Assembly: GCF_001612665.1 (NCBI RefSeq)
Contig: NZ_BDAX01000001.1
Location: 62,001 to 126,000 of the forward strand
Direction of reading: 5' to 3'
DNA length: 64,000 bases
Source: Nocardia alba NBRC 108234
GTDB lineage: Bacteria > Actinomycetota > Actinomycetes > Mycobacteriales > Mycobacteriaceae
The notes below the pieces were generated by a model that saw only the letters and a program-made list of their open reading frames with translations, searched no databases and was not told the DNA's origin. Below are positions 42,590 through 51,373 of this stretch, in pieces; position 1 is the stretch's first letter, and each line of letters begins with the position of its first letter. Both the position numbers and the translations under genes were made by a program.

Positions 42590-42689
42590 ACTCGCACCGC
42601 GCGTTCGGTGTCGGCCCGGGACCGCGATGTCGTGGCTGCCGTCCCGGATAGGGTCGGGCCAACGTTGGTGACGAAGTCAGGAATCGAAC

Positions 42690-43250
42690 ATGCCTCGCAA
42701 CAGACGTCCTCGCGACCGCGAGGAGAAGCGCGCGGAGATCGTGGTGGCGGCTCGACGGTTGTTCACCGAGGAGGGCTATGACGCGGCCTCGATGGCGCGG
42801 ATCGCTCGCGAGGCCGGAGTGGTGTCGAACACTCTGTATTGGTACTTCCAGGACAAAGACGCGGTACTGATCACGGTCTTGGACGCGATCCTGGCCGACT
42901 CCATGGCCGCCTACGGCGAAATCCTGGATGCCGGATTGGCGGATCGACTGTTGTGGCTGGTCACGGAATTGGAGCAGCTGGGCCGCCTGGTGAACACGGT
43001 GCACGCCCGCGTGAAAGAGTCCCCGGCCGTCGCTGAATGGCACGAGCAGTTCCACGCGCTGGCCGAGGGCCTGTTCCGGGCGGAGCTGATAGGGCTCGGC
43101 ATATCCGCCGACGACGTGGATCCGTTGGTTTCGATGGGGGTTTTCGTCGTCGAGGGTATGTTGACCCACCCGATGCGGGAACCCGACAAGCGGGCGGTGA
43201 TCGAGGCGTTGCTTCGCAGCGCTCGCGAGATCGCCGCGCCCACTACCTGA
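42690..43250 (+). CDS. TetR family regulator
   Basis: TetR regulator of 186 residues. HTH at about 12-58: REEKRAEIVVAARRLFTEEGY, then MARIAREAGVVSNTLYWYFQDKDAVLI. ATG 42690 follows the SDR gene by 100 bases, on the same strand. It is the nearest regulator to the paired 17-bp operators at 41115-41161 and may control that unit. No operator-like palindrome was found right before its own start. A small stem (43268-43287: TGCGGG/CCCGCA) after its stop could be its terminator. Confidence 0.86.
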   Translation: MPRNRRPRDREEKRAEIVVAARRLFTEEGYDAASMARIAREAGVVSNTLYWYFQDKDAVLITVLDAILADSMAAYGEILDAGLADRLLWLVTELEQLGRLVNTVHARVKESPAVAEWHEQFHALAEGLFRAELIGLGISADDVDPLVSMGVFVVEGMLTHPMREPDKRAVIEALLRSAREIAAPTT

Positions 43251-43365
43251 TTCGGGTCGGTTGAGGCTGCGGGTCGAGGAGCCCGCAACTCGCCGTCTGC
43301 TCGCGCCGCGGGGAACCGACTAAACTCACGAAAGTCCGCCGAGGTCTAGGTGTTCGGAGCTTTGT

Positions 43366-43851
43366 GTGCACGTCCTTCTGGCCGTTCTCGGCCCAACCGC
43401 GGCCATCGTCGGCGTCCTCGTCGGTGGCCTGATCACCTCGAGGGCGCACACTCGCGCTCATGCGCTGAGCATCGCGGACAAGCGATTGACCGAGCGGAGA
43501 GACGCGTGCATCGACTTCCTGGCAGCTGTCCGTACGTTCCGGCGATACGTCATGTACTCAGAACCTCAGGTTCGAGGTGTCGGACCGACAGCGGATGAGA
43601 AAGGCAGTGTCGGCGTCGAAGGGCGCGCGGAGCACGACGCTCGGATAGACGCGGCACTGAGTCGGGTGATGGTTGTCGCGGGCTCCGAGGTGATCGTCAC
43701 CGCGGCGATGAAACTGGCCAGGGATACCAGCGACTTCGTCACCGCGCGTGCCGATCAGGGTCGAGAGAAGATCCCCGATGCCGAGGTGGAACGACTTCGA
43801 TCTGCGGAACAGAACTTCGCCACAACGGTCATCAAGTACCTCGAGCTCTAG
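43366..43851 (+). CDS. Membrane-anchored helical hypothetical protein
   Basis: Protein of 161 residues with one N-terminal membrane helix (HVLLAVLGPTAAIVGVLVGGLIT) followed by a long, charged helical domain (DKRLTERRDACIDFLAAVRTF; ADQGREKIPDAEVERLRSAEQ). The layout resembles small proteins annotated only as 'hypothetical' in actinobacteria, with a single anchor and a soluble coiled region. Start GTG 43366. It stands alone between a TetR and a quinone reductase. Function unknown. Confidence 0.7.
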   Translation: MHVLLAVLGPTAAIVGVLVGGLITSRAHTRAHALSIADKRLTERRDACIDFLAAVRTFRRYVMYSEPQVRGVGPTADEKGSVGVEGRAEHDARIDAALSRVMVVAGSEVIVTAAMKLARDTSDFVTARADQGREKIPDAEVERLRSAEQNFATTVIKYLEL

Positions 43852-43889
43852 CCGGACGGGTACGGCGGAGGTTGGAGCCGTGGGTGGCG

Positions 43890-44870
43890 TCAGATGGTGA
43901 CGACTATCTTGCCGGTGTGGTGGCCCCGTTCCAGGTAGCGGTGGGCGGCGACGATGTCGTCGAGGGTGAACACGGTATCGATGACCGGGCGCAGTGCGCC
44001 GGTGCGGATGCCGGCGCTCAGGAAGGCCGTGATGCGGTGTACGGCCGCGGGGTCGAGGGTGTGTTCGAAGCTCATGTACCGGATCATGGTGATCGGGTCG
44101 GCGGGATACGGTGCGGGCCGCGGGTCCAGCCAGCCGACAGTGATCAGCCTGCCGCTGAATCGCTTGGCCGCGGTGGCGAGATCGGCCAGGCCGGGACCCA
44201 TGACCGAGTCCAGGACGATGTCGGCGCCGGTGCCGTTGGTAAAGCGATGCGTGGCCTCGACGATATCGTCGCGGTCGGTGACGATGACGGTGGCGGCACC
44301 GGCGGCCAGCAGGGCGGGTTCTTTCGAGGCGCTCCGGGTGACAGCGAGGGGGACAGCGCCGATCTGGCCGGCGATCTGGATGGCGGCCAAGCCGACACCA
44401 CTGGAGGCGGCGGTGATCAGGACATGGTCGCCGGGCCGCACCCCGGCCTTTTCGACGAGCGCGCCGTAAGCGGTGGAGTACGCCACCCACAACGCTGCCG
44501 CGCTGGTGGCGTCCAGCCCGGCGGGCCTGGCGACGACCCGGTCAGCGGGAAGGACGAGGTGTTCGGCGTAGGTGCCGTTGGTGTCCATATCGGGCACGGC
44601 CGTGACGATGACCGCGTCGCCGATGGCCCACCCTTGGACTCCCGAACCGACGGCATCGATCGTGCCGGTCGCTTCGATGCCGAGGCGGGCGCGTGGCAGG
44701 TGGATCGGTCGCGGTGAGTTGCCCGCGCGGATCATCTGGTCGAGGCGATTGACGCCGACGGCTTCGACCGCGAGCCGAACTTCGCCGGGGCCGGGGGCAC
44801 CGACCGGTTCGTCGACCAGACGCAGGACTTCGGGGGCGCCGGTCTCATCGAAGACGACGACTCGTGACAT
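43890..44870 (-). CDS. Zinc-free MDR oxidoreductase (NADPH:quinone-oxidoreductase-like)
   Basis: Medium-chain dehydrogenase of 326 residues without zinc sites: VVVFDETGAPEVLRLVDEP, AVGVNRLDQMIRAG, LGIEATGTID, and the nucleotide site VLITAASSGVGLAAIQIAGQ with VTRSASKE. AGGAG lies upstream of ATG 44870. It is divergent from the TetR gene at 44974 across a 100-base region that carries two direct repeats of GTACNGTCGTTCTA. Repression by this TetR is therefore likely. Members reduce quinones or enals with NADPH. Confidence 0.87.
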   Translation of the reverse strand: MSRVVVFDETGAPEVLRLVDEPVGAPGPGEVRLAVEAVGVNRLDQMIRAGNSPRPIHLPRARLGIEATGTIDAVGSGVQGWAIGDAVIVTAVPDMDTNGTYAEHLVLPADRVVARPAGLDATSAAALWVAYSTAYGALVEKAGVRPGDHVLITAASSGVGLAAIQIAGQIGAVPLAVTRSASKEPALLAAGAATVIVTDRDDIVEATHRFTNGTGADIVLDSVMGPGLADLATAAKRFSGRLITVGWLDPRPAPYPADPITMIRYMSFEHTLDPAAVHRITAFLSAGIRTGALRPVIDTVFTLDDIVAAHRYLERGHHTGKIVVTI

Positions 44871-44900
44871 GGGGGACTCCTGACCACTCATCTATTTCTC

Positions 44901-44940
44901 GTACGGTCGTTCTATTAATATAGATAGTACAGTCGTTCTA
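44901..44940. promoter_or_regulatory. Direct-repeat operator between quinone reductase and TetR
   Basis: GTACGGTCGTTCTA (44901-44914) and GTACAGTCGTTCTA (44927-44940) are two near-identical 14-mers spaced 26 bases start to start, with an AT-rich TATTAATATAG between. Each half contains TAGAACGAC on the opposite strand, as in many TetR targets. The element lies between the divergent starts 44870 and 44974, giving a likely common control site. Confidence 0.7.
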
Positions 44941-44973
44941 GGAATGTCAACGTGGCGAATCGGGAGACAGGTG

Positions 44974-45537
44974 ATGGCAGGACGTCCGGTCGACTACCAG
45001 CGCAGAGACGAATTGCTCGACGCGGTAGTGGATTACATGGTCGAACGCGGGCTCTCGGAGCTGTCGTGGCGACCGGTCGCCGCCGGCCTCGGCGTCTCGG
45101 CGACCACGCTGGTGCACCACTTCGGCACCAAGGAACAGATGCTCCAGGTCGTCCTCGAGCGGTTACGGCGGCGCATGTTCGCCGCCACCAGCGATACGGC
45201 AGGCCCGCATCCCGACGTGGCGGCGGCAGCGCGCGCGGTCTGGGAGCGAACCTCGGACCCGCGAATGCAGGCGGAGTTTCGGTTGTTCTTCGCCGCCTAT
45301 GGACGCGCCCTACAGGCCCCTGAGCAGTTCGCGGACTTTCTCGACCACGTCGTCACCGATTGGATGACCTCGTTGCGCGAGGCCCGGACACCGGGAACCG
45401 ACCCCGAGACCGCTACCCGCACAGCAACGTTGGTGATCGCGACCATTCGTGGACTGCTACTCGACCTGCTCGCCACCGGTGACCGTAGCCGGGTCCAGGA
45501 TGCCGCCGAGAGCTTCCTGAGTGCCCTCGAACGCTGA
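44974..45537 (+). CDS. TetR family regulator
   Basis: TetR regulator of 187 residues. HTH at about 7-52: DYQRRDELLDAVVDYMVERGL then WRPVAAGLGVSATTLVHHFGTKEQML, where the typical Y is replaced by H (VHHF). ATG 44974 is preferred because GGGAGACAGG lies upstream; ATG 44944 is also in frame. It is divergent from the quinone reductase and probably controls it through the paired sites at 44901-44940. Confidence 0.87.
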   Translation: MAGRPVDYQRRDELLDAVVDYMVERGLSELSWRPVAAGLGVSATTLVHHFGTKEQMLQVVLERLRRRMFAATSDTAGPHPDVAAAARAVWERTSDPRMQAEFRLFFAAYGRALQAPEQFADFLDHVVTDWMTSLREARTPGTDPETATRTATLVIATIRGLLLDLLATGDRSRVQDAAESFLSALER

Positions 45538-45596
45538 CCTTCTCCACCGGGGCGCTCGAGTCCACACGTGTCGGAGGTCGTTTCTACACTTTCGGC

Positions 45597-46172
45597 GTGA
45601 CACTCACCCTCGCCGATCTTGTCGGCTACACCGATCGTGATCTCGATGCCGATCTCGCCCGTTGGTTCCCGGACAGTGAACCTGTCGTCGTCCCCGCCGA
45701 AACCCGTGCGGTGGAACCATTTCTCGAACGACTGTCCCCGGACGATGCCGCCGCGCTCGCCGCCTTCGACCGCCGGGTCCGCTCCGGTCGGCTGCCGCAG
45801 TTCCTCGACATCTACGACTGGTCCTACGCTTTCGACTTCGCCGGCAACACGTGTGGGATTCTCGATGCCGACTACACCACCGAACTGACCGACGAGGACG
45901 TGTTCTCCCTCGGTGCCGACGGCGGCGGCAACCTCTATTGCGTGCTCACCACCGGTCAGATCGCGGTGTGGTTCCACGAGGAGGAAGTCCTCGAGGGCGG
46001 AACCCGCTTCGACAATCTCGACGTCTTCCTCTGGTCGTACGTGCGTTACCAGGCGGTGCGCGCGGGCAAGCTCGCCCTGTCCGAAGTCGAGGCCGACTTC
46101 ACAGCGCTCGGCCAAGACGGCGCGCTGGTCGAAAACCTCGGGTTGCTGAGTCAGCTGAAACCTGTGGGCTGA
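45597..46172 (+). CDS. SUKH/SMI1-like hypothetical protein
   Basis: Protein of 191 residues with the beta/alpha order of SMI1-KNR4-type (SUKH) proteins: FLDIYDWSYAFDFAGNTCGIL, then FSLGADGGGNLYCVLTTGQIAV, then WFHEEEVLEGGTRFDNLDVFLWS. The GADGGGNLY segment and the following FDNLDVFLWSYVRYQ are the recognisable parts. Many SUKH members act as immunity proteins, but others are housekeeping; no toxin is nearby, so no such role is claimed. GTG 45597 lacks a clear ribosome site. It is convergent with the thiZ gene. Confidence 0.55.
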   Translation: MTLTLADLVGYTDRDLDADLARWFPDSEPVVVPAETRAVEPFLERLSPDDAAALAAFDRRVRSGRLPQFLDIYDWSYAFDFAGNTCGILDADYTTELTDEDVFSLGADGGGNLYCVLTTGQIAVWFHEEEVLEGGTRFDNLDVFLWSYVRYQAVRAGKLALSEVEADFTALGQDGALVENLGLLSQLKPVG

Positions 46173-46237
46173 GCCTCGCGGGTGATCCCGCTGGATGTGG
46201 TGGCAGATGTCACGGCGCATCCATGGTCGTCATTCGG

Positions 46238-46301
46238 AAAGGTGTCGGCGCGTACTGATTTCCGCGACCAACGTCGGAGTTGTCACTCGCGCCACACCTT
46301 T
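46238..46301. terminator. Long-stem hairpin between convergent genes
   Basis: AAAGGTGTCGGCGCG at 46238-46252 and CGCGCCACACCTTT at 46288-46301 can pair over 14 bases with one bulge, closing a loop of 35 bases. The right side is followed by TTCGGG on +, and the left by upstream TTCC on the other strand. It sits between the SUKH-like gene and thiZ, so it may stop both. Confidence 0.4.
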
Positions 46302-46308
46302 TCGGGCG

Positions 46309-47112
46309 TTATCGGTTACCGAGTGAGCGACGCGACTCCTCGTGCAGGATCGTGAGCAGTTCTTCTTCCAGCGCGACGAATTCGGGGGCGGTGATGATGG
46401 CCAGCTCGCGTGGTCGCGGCAGGTCGATGCGCAGTTCGTGGCGCACGGTGGCCGGGCGCGCCGACAGCACGATCACCCGGTCCGACAGGTACACGGCCTC
46501 ACGGACATCATGGGTGATCATCAGGACCATCCAGCGATAGCGCTGCCAGACCTGCTGCAACCACGACTGCATCTCGGTGCGAGTCAGTGAGTCGAGCGCG
46601 CCGAAGGGTTCGTCGAGCAACAGCAGTTCGCGCTCCTGGACGACGGTGCGCAGCAGCGCGGCTCGCTGTCGCATCCCGCCCGACAGCTGGGACGGGCGGG
46701 CATTCTCGAAACCGGACAGGCCGAAAACCCCGAACAGCTCGCGCGCGCGGCGCCTGGCCGCCGCTTTCGGGACACCCTGTACGCGCAAGCCGAGGATCGT
46801 ATTGTCGAGGATGGTCCGCCAGGGGAACAGCAGGTCCTTCTGTGGCATGTAGGCACAATGTGAGGCGGTGTTCTCGCCGTCGGCCGCACGGAATCCGACG
46901 CTGCCGGAATCGGGGGATTCGAGTCCGGCCAGCATGTTGAACACCGTGCTCTTGCCGCAGCCGCTGGGGCCGATGATCGTGACGAACTCGCCCGATCGGA
47001 CAGTGAACGACACTCCGGCCAGCACTTCGAGATCAGGGCTGCGACGACCGAGTTGGGGGAACGATTTGACGATCCGGTCGACGACGATCCGGTCGTCTTC
47101 GGTGTCAGTCAC
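46309..47112 (-). CDS. thiZ: ABC transporter ATPase, thiamine-pyrimidine uptake
   Basis: ATP-binding subunit of 267 residues of the nitrate/taurine/sulfonate ABC family. Walker A GPSGCGKST, Q-loop YMPQKDLLFPW, signature LSGGMRQR, Walker B LLLLDEP and the switch His in MITHDVREAV are all present. It is the last gene of an operon headed by a TPP riboswitch and tenA, so import of a thiamine pyrimidine precursor is likely rather than sulfonates. GTG 47112 overlaps the permease stop by eight bases. Confidence 0.88.
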   Translation of the reverse strand: MTDTEDDRIVVDRIVKSFPQLGRRSPDLEVLAGVSFTVRSGEFVTIIGPSGCGKSTVFNMLAGLESPDSGSVGFRAADGENTASHCAYMPQKDLLFPWRTILDNTILGLRVQGVPKAAARRRARELFGVFGLSGFENARPSQLSGGMRQRAALLRTVVQERELLLLDEPFGALDSLTRTEMQSWLQQVWQRYRWMVLMITHDVREAVYLSDRVIVLSARPATVRHELRIDLPRPRELAIITAPEFVALEEELLTILHEESRRSLGNR

Positions 47113-47947
47113 GTCGGCTCCTGTTCTCCGTGCGCGCCCACGGCGCGACGAGGCGCTCGACCGCGAACGTCGCCAGGTAGAGCGCGATACTCAGCAGCGC
47201 GGTCACCACAACCGCCGCCAGCACCAGATCGGTGCGGAACGAGTTCTTCTGCAGGCTCATGTAGATGCCGAGACCGGCACTGGCACCGACGTATTCAGCG
47301 AACACCGCACCCACGACCGCGTAGGTGATCGCGATCCGCAACGAGGTGAAGAAGCGCGGCATCGCCGACGGCAGCCGCACATACCGGAACTCCTGCACCC
47401 GGGAGGCGCCCATACTGCGCAGCAGCGCGCCCGCGTCACGATCGGCCGCGGCGAACCCCTCGATCAGGCCGATGGCCATCGGGAAGAAGGTGACCAACGC
47501 GACCACCAGGATCTTCGGCAGTAGACCGAACCCGAACCAGATGATCATCAACGGCGCGATGGCGACGATCGGCAGCGTCTGTGACGCCACGAACAGCGGC
47601 ACCAACGCGCGCCGCAGCCACGGCGAGAAGTCGACGATCACGGCCAGCACCCACGCCGCGCTCAGCGAGACCGCGAAGCCGATCACCGTGACCTGGAAGG
47701 TGGCGGCGGCGTGGGTGGCGATCTCGCCGCGATGGGCCCAGCCCTGCTCCACCACGCGCAGCGGCGACGGCAGCACCTGCGGACGCACACCGCTGGAGGT
47801 GACATAGAACTGCCACCCGGCCACGAGAGCGGCCAGGGTGACGATCGACGGCACCGCCCACCGGATTCGCGCCCAGCGACCGGTCCGGTCGCCGACGGGC
47901 GCGACGACCGGGTCTACGGACCGGTCACGGGGTGGCAAGGTAGACAT
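47105..47947 (-). CDS. thiX: ABC transporter permease, thiamine-pyrimidine uptake
   Basis: BPD-type inner-membrane permease of 280 residues with about six helices (SIVTLAALVAGWQFYVTSS; VIGFAVSLSAAWVLAVIVD; LPIVAIAPLMIIWFGFGLLP; ILVVALVTFFPMAIGLI). The ATPase-docking EAA loop appears as GALLRSMGASRVQEFRYVRLP. The gene starts at ATG 47947, inside the end of the binding-protein gene (23-base overlap), and its stop overlaps the ATPase start. Its place in a TPP-riboswitch operon indicates hydroxymethylpyrimidine-type precursor transport. Confidence 0.88.
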   Translation of the reverse strand: MSTLPPRDRSVDPVVAPVGDRTGRWARIRWAVPSIVTLAALVAGWQFYVTSSGVRPQVLPSPLRVVEQGWAHRGEIATHAAATFQVTVIGFAVSLSAAWVLAVIVDFSPWLRRALVPLFVASQTLPIVAIAPLMIIWFGFGLLPKILVVALVTFFPMAIGLIEGFAAADRDAGALLRSMGASRVQEFRYVRLPSAMPRFFTSLRIAITYAVVGAVFAEYVGASAGLGIYMSLQKNSFRTDLVLAAVVVTALLSIALYLATFAVERLVAPWARTENRSRRD

Positions 47948-48947
47948 CGGTGAAATACGTAGACCAGTCCGGTTCGGTGGTGAGCGGTTTGCCATCGGGT
48001 CCGGTGAGCAGGCCGGCGCGGTACAGGAATCGGGAATTCGCTGACCACTGCTCGAGGGTTTGGGTGCCGACTCGGCCGTTCGGGTCTTTCATGAACTGTT
48101 CGGCCAGCATGCGCTGGCTGTCGAAGACCAGCTTCTCGTCGTTGAACGCACCCGGGTTGGCCTCGATGAGATCCTTGGCGGCGGCGTCGGGGTTGTCGGC
48201 GGCGAATTGGTATCCGCGTTGCAGGGCCTGGATGAATTTCTTCGCCCGGTCGGGATTCGCGGCGAGCCAGCCTTCGTTGGCGTCGATCACGATGGCATAG
48301 GCGTCCGGGAAACCGTAATCGGTGTAGCGGAAGTATTTCATCGGGGTGCCGTGGTGCTCGGCCTCGATGCCTTCCCACGCCAGATACGAGACGGTGAAAT
48401 CCGCTTTTCCGGAGTAGACGGCCTCGTACGCCGACGATCCCAGCATGACGGAGGTGAATTCACCGGTGCCGCCGTCGTTGCGGATGACCTGCGCGAGTGA
48501 CTCCTTCTCGCCCGGGTCGCCGAAACCGGCGTAGGTCTTGCCATCCAGATTCTTCGGGCTCGCGAGGTCGGCACGGTCGGCGCGGACGCCGATCCCGGTG
48601 GCCCAGTGTTGCAGCGGTGCCAGCACCGACTGGATTCGCGCTCCCGACGCGCGGGCGAAGGTCGACGAATTGTGGGTACTGATCCCGAATTCCGCGTTCC
48701 CGGCATCGACAACCGTGTCGACCGCGGTGTTGTTGTACGGCAGCACCTGCACGTCCAGACCGGCATCGGCGAAATAGCCGCGCTGCAGCGCGACATACAG
48801 GCCGGAGTGGTTGGTGTTCGGCGTCCAGTCCAGCGCGAACCGGATGGTCTGATCCGAGCCGGCGCCCGAACCGCACGCGGTGACCAGCGACAGGACCGCG
48901 ACGGTGGTCGCCATGACCGCGAGCGCGCGGCGCAGACCCCCGCTCAC
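47925..48947 (-). CDS. thiY: Substrate-binding lipoprotein, thiamine-pyrimidine uptake
   Basis: NMT1/THI5-like periplasmic-type binding lipoprotein of 340 residues. A signal peptide ends in the lipobox LVTACGS (Cys anchored). The core has FALDWTPNTNHSGLYVALQRGY, FADAGLDVQVLPY and GISTHNSSTFA, then YLAWEGIEAEHHGTPMKYF. This NTNHSG motif and size match ThiY/Thi5-type proteins that bind formylaminopyrimidine or related thiamine degradation products. GTG 48947 overlaps the tenA stop by four bases. It recruits the substrate for the ThiXZ transporter. Confidence 0.9.
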   Translation of the reverse strand: MSGGLRRALAVMATTVAVLSLVTACGSGAGSDQTIRFALDWTPNTNHSGLYVALQRGYFADAGLDVQVLPYNNTAVDTVVDAGNAEFGISTHNSSTFARASGARIQSVLAPLQHWATGIGVRADRADLASPKNLDGKTYAGFGDPGEKESLAQVIRNDGGTGEFTSVMLGSSAYEAVYSGKADFTVSYLAWEGIEAEHHGTPMKYFRYTDYGFPDAYAIVIDANEGWLAANPDRAKKFIQALQRGYQFAADNPDAAAKDLIEANPGAFNDEKLVFDSQRMLAEQFMKDPNGRVGTQTLEQWSANSRFLYRAGLLTGPDGKPLTTEPDWSTYFTDVYLATP

Positions 48948-49651
48948 GCGGCAGGCCAGGGCTGCGGATGCAGGGCGGTGTCCCAGAACATCAGTTCGTA
49001 GCGCACGGCCAGGACGAACGCCTTCTCCATCGCGGCCCGCTCACCCTCGCTCGCCGACTCGGCGGCGGCGTCGACCAGCGATCGAGCCGTGGCCGCGGAC
49101 TGCTGGAACTCCGGCGCGCCATAGGTGGCGACCCACTGCGCGTAGGGGTGGGCGGCGTCGGCGGCGATCACCTTCGCGGCGCTCTCGGCCAAGCCTCGGC
49201 CCACGTCGGCATAGATCCAGAAACAGGGCAGCGCGGCCGCCGCGGCCACCGCGTAGGACTCGGTCGCGGCGGCGGCGATCAGGTAGGAGACATACGCCAG
49301 ACAGGTCTGGGAATGCTCCGGTTCACCCTGGCGAGGGGGCAGCGCTCCACCGGTGAGCATGCCCTCGTGCATGGCCGACTCGACAGCGGCGGCGTTCGCC
49401 GACGACGTCGCCCAGAAGGCCGCGGTCTGCGGGTCCGGCGACTTGGCGGCGAGAATCGCCAGCGCCTTCGAGTACCCGGTCAGATACAGCGAATCCTGTT
49501 CGATGTAGGTGCGGAACACCTCGAGCGGCAAGGTGCCCTCGCCGAGGTGGCGCAGGAACTCCAGTTCGTCGATCGCGCTGCGCAGGACCTTGGTCCGGTC
49601 CCAGAGATGATCGGTGAACAGGTCTGTATTCGTGGTGTGGGCGTGCAACAC
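48944..49651 (-). CDS. tenA: TenA family aminopyrimidine aminohydrolase
   Basis: TenA of 235 residues, all-helical. The family hallmark LPCFWIYADVG gives the catalytic Cys at about residue 143. The acidic partner region RYELMFWDTAL lies near the end. TenA hydrolyses aminomethylpyrimidine to hydroxymethylpyrimidine in thiamine salvage. Beginning at GTG 49651 with AAGGGA seven bases upstream, it sits directly behind a TPP riboswitch (49657-49735), and the three transporter genes follow with overlaps. The operon is thus a complete salvage module for imported thiamine breakdown products. Confidence 0.93.
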   Translation of the reverse strand: MLHAHTTNTDLFTDHLWDRTKVLRSAIDELEFLRHLGEGTLPLEVFRTYIEQDSLYLTGYSKALAILAAKSPDPQTAAFWATSSANAAAVESAMHEGMLTGGALPPRQGEPEHSQTCLAYVSYLIAAAATESYAVAAAAALPCFWIYADVGRGLAESAAKVIAADAAHPYAQWVATYGAPEFQQSAATARSLVDAAAESASEGERAAMEKAFVLAVRYELMFWDTALHPQPWPAA

Positions 49652-49656
49652 CGTGA

Positions 49657-49735
49657 CATCCCTTCGTCAGCATTACCTGAGCAGGTTCAGCGGGTCTGTT
49701 CTCAGCCTCGCGGTCGCGAGACACCCCGTGTCGGA
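49657..49735 (-). promoter_or_regulatory. TPP riboswitch (THI box) upstream of tenA
   Basis: On the minus strand the consensus elements appear in order: GGGGTGTC, GCTGAGAACAGACCCGCTGA, ACCTGCTCAGGTAATGC, then TGACGAAGGGATGTC. The last element contains AAGGGA, the ribosome site of tenA, and the 3' strand of the closing helix (TGTCACGG) reaches the GTG. CCGACA on the 5' side can pair with it. TPP binding would therefore hide the ribosome site, i.e. translational control, as is usual in actinobacteria. Confidence 0.95.
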
Positions 49736-49841
49736 ACTCGAACGACAGTAGCAGCGACCGCCGACACGCGGGGCGGCCCCGGGTTCGAGCGATCGCCCGG
49801 TCATGGTGGTAGGTGTTCGGCGCCGGACCGGCACCCAGTAA

Positions 49842-49854
49842 CTTGCCTGGCAAG
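49842..49854. promoter_or_regulatory. Small palindrome upstream of gnd
   Basis: CTTGCC, T, GGCAAG forms a 6-bp inverted repeat 43 bases before ATG 49898. It could be an operator or a leader hairpin; nothing else supports it. Confidence 0.25.
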
Positions 49855-49897
49855 GACTCTGCACCTATCGACTCCGCCGAACGAAGAGAGCTGATCA

Positions 49898-51343
49898 ATG
49901 TCGACCTCTACCGCGCGTGCACACATCGGTGTGACCGGGCTGGCTGTGATGGGCAGCAATATCGCCCGCAACTTCGCCAAGCACGGCTACACCGTCGCGC
50001 TCCACAACCGTTCCGTGGCCAAGACCGACGCGCTGCTCGCCGAGCACGGCGGTGACGGTGACTTCGTCCGCACCGAGACCGTGGCGGAGTTCGTCGCGGC
50101 GCTGGAGAAGCCGCGCCGCGTGCTGATCATGGTCAAGGCCGGTGCGGCGACCGACACCGTCATCGAGGAGCTGGCTGCCGCGATGGAGCCGGGCGACATC
50201 ATCATCGACGGCGGCAACGCCCTCTACACCGATACGATTCGCCGCGAGGCCGCCATGGCCGAGCGCGGCCTCAACTTCGTCGGGGCGGGCATCTCGGGCG
50301 GTGAGGAGGGCGCGCTCAACGGTCCCGCGATCATGCCGGGCGGGCCGAAGGAATCCTACGAGTCGCTCGGCCCGCTGCTGGAGTCGATCGCGGCGCAGGT
50401 CGACGGGACACCGTGCTGCACCCACATCGGCCCCGACGGTTCCGGGCACTTCGTCAAGATGGTGCACAACGGCATCGAATACGCCGATATGCAGTTGATC
50501 GGCGAGGCCTACCACCTGTTCCGTGACGCGCTCGGTTTCGACGCCGGACAGATCGCGGACGTGTTCACCCAGTGGAACTCCGGGGACCTGGAGAGTTACC
50601 TGGTCGAGATCACCGCGCAGGTGCTCGCGCAGGTCGACGCGAAGACCGGCAAGCCGCTGGTCGACGTCATCGTCGATGCCGCCGAACAGAAGGGCACCGG
50701 CCGGTGGACGGTGAAGTCCGCACTCGATCTCGGTGTGCCGGTCACCGGCATCGCCGAAGCGGTCTTCGCCAGGGCGCTGTCGGGTTCGCGCGCTCAGCGC
50801 AAAGCCGCGGTGGGTCTCGCGTCGGGCACGCTCGCCGCCAAGCCCACCGATGTCGAGCAGTTCACCGAGGACATCCGGCAGGCCCTCTACGCGTCCAAGG
50901 TCGTTGCCTACGCACAGGGCTTCGACCAGATCGCCGCGGGCAGCGCCGAGTACGGCTGGGATCTGCGCCCCGGCGATCTGGCGACGATCTGGCGCGGTGG
51001 CTGCATCATCCGGGCGCGGTTCCTGAACCGGATCAAGGATGCCTACGAGCAGGATCCCGCCCTGCCGAGCCTGATCCTCGCGCCGTACTTCCGTGAGGCC
51101 ATCGAGACCGCGATCGACAGCTGGCGGCGCGTGGTGTCCACCGCCACCCTGCTCGGCATCCCGGTCCCGGCGTTCGCGTCCTCGCTGTCCTACTACGACG
51201 CACTGCGCGCGGAGCGGCTGCCCGCGGCGCTGACCCAGGGGCAGCGTGATTTCTTCGGAGCCCATACCTACGAGCGCACCGACGCGGAGGGCAAGTTCCA
51301 CACGCTGTGGAGCGGTGACCGCAGCGAGGTCGCCGCGGACTGA
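49898..51343 (+). CDS. gnd: 6-phosphogluconate dehydrogenase, NADP+-dependent, decarboxylating
   Basis: 6-Phosphogluconate dehydrogenase of 481 residues, the full-length dimeric form. It carries the N-terminal nucleotide motif GLAVMGSNIARNFAKHGYTV, VIEELAAAMEPGDIIIDGGN, the substrate loop GISGGEEGALNGPAIMPGG, catalytic Lys/Glu region SGHFVKMVHNGIEYADMQLI, and the C-terminal domain ending QRDFFGAHTYER. It oxidises 6-phosphogluconate to ribulose 5-phosphate, CO2 and NADPH. A strong bidirectional hairpin follows the stop. It sits alone, divergent from the tenA riboswitch operon. Confidence 0.96.
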   Translation: MSTSTARAHIGVTGLAVMGSNIARNFAKHGYTVALHNRSVAKTDALLAEHGGDGDFVRTETVAEFVAALEKPRRVLIMVKAGAATDTVIEELAAAMEPGDIIIDGGNALYTDTIRREAAMAERGLNFVGAGISGGEEGALNGPAIMPGGPKESYESLGPLLESIAAQVDGTPCCTHIGPDGSGHFVKMVHNGIEYADMQLIGEAYHLFRDALGFDAGQIADVFTQWNSGDLESYLVEITAQVLAQVDAKTGKPLVDVIVDAAEQKGTGRWTVKSALDLGVPVTGIAEAVFARALSGSRAQRKAAVGLASGTLAAKPTDVEQFTEDIRQALYASKVVAYAQGFDQIAAGSAEYGWDLRPGDLATIWRGGCIIRARFLNRIKDAYEQDPALPSLILAPYFREAIETAIDSWRRVVSTATLLGIPVPAFASSLSYYDALRAERLPAALTQGQRDFFGAHTYERTDAEGKFHTLWSGDRSEVAAD

Positions 51344-51373
51344 GCTGCTGGTCTCCGGCCCGGGGCAACCCGC

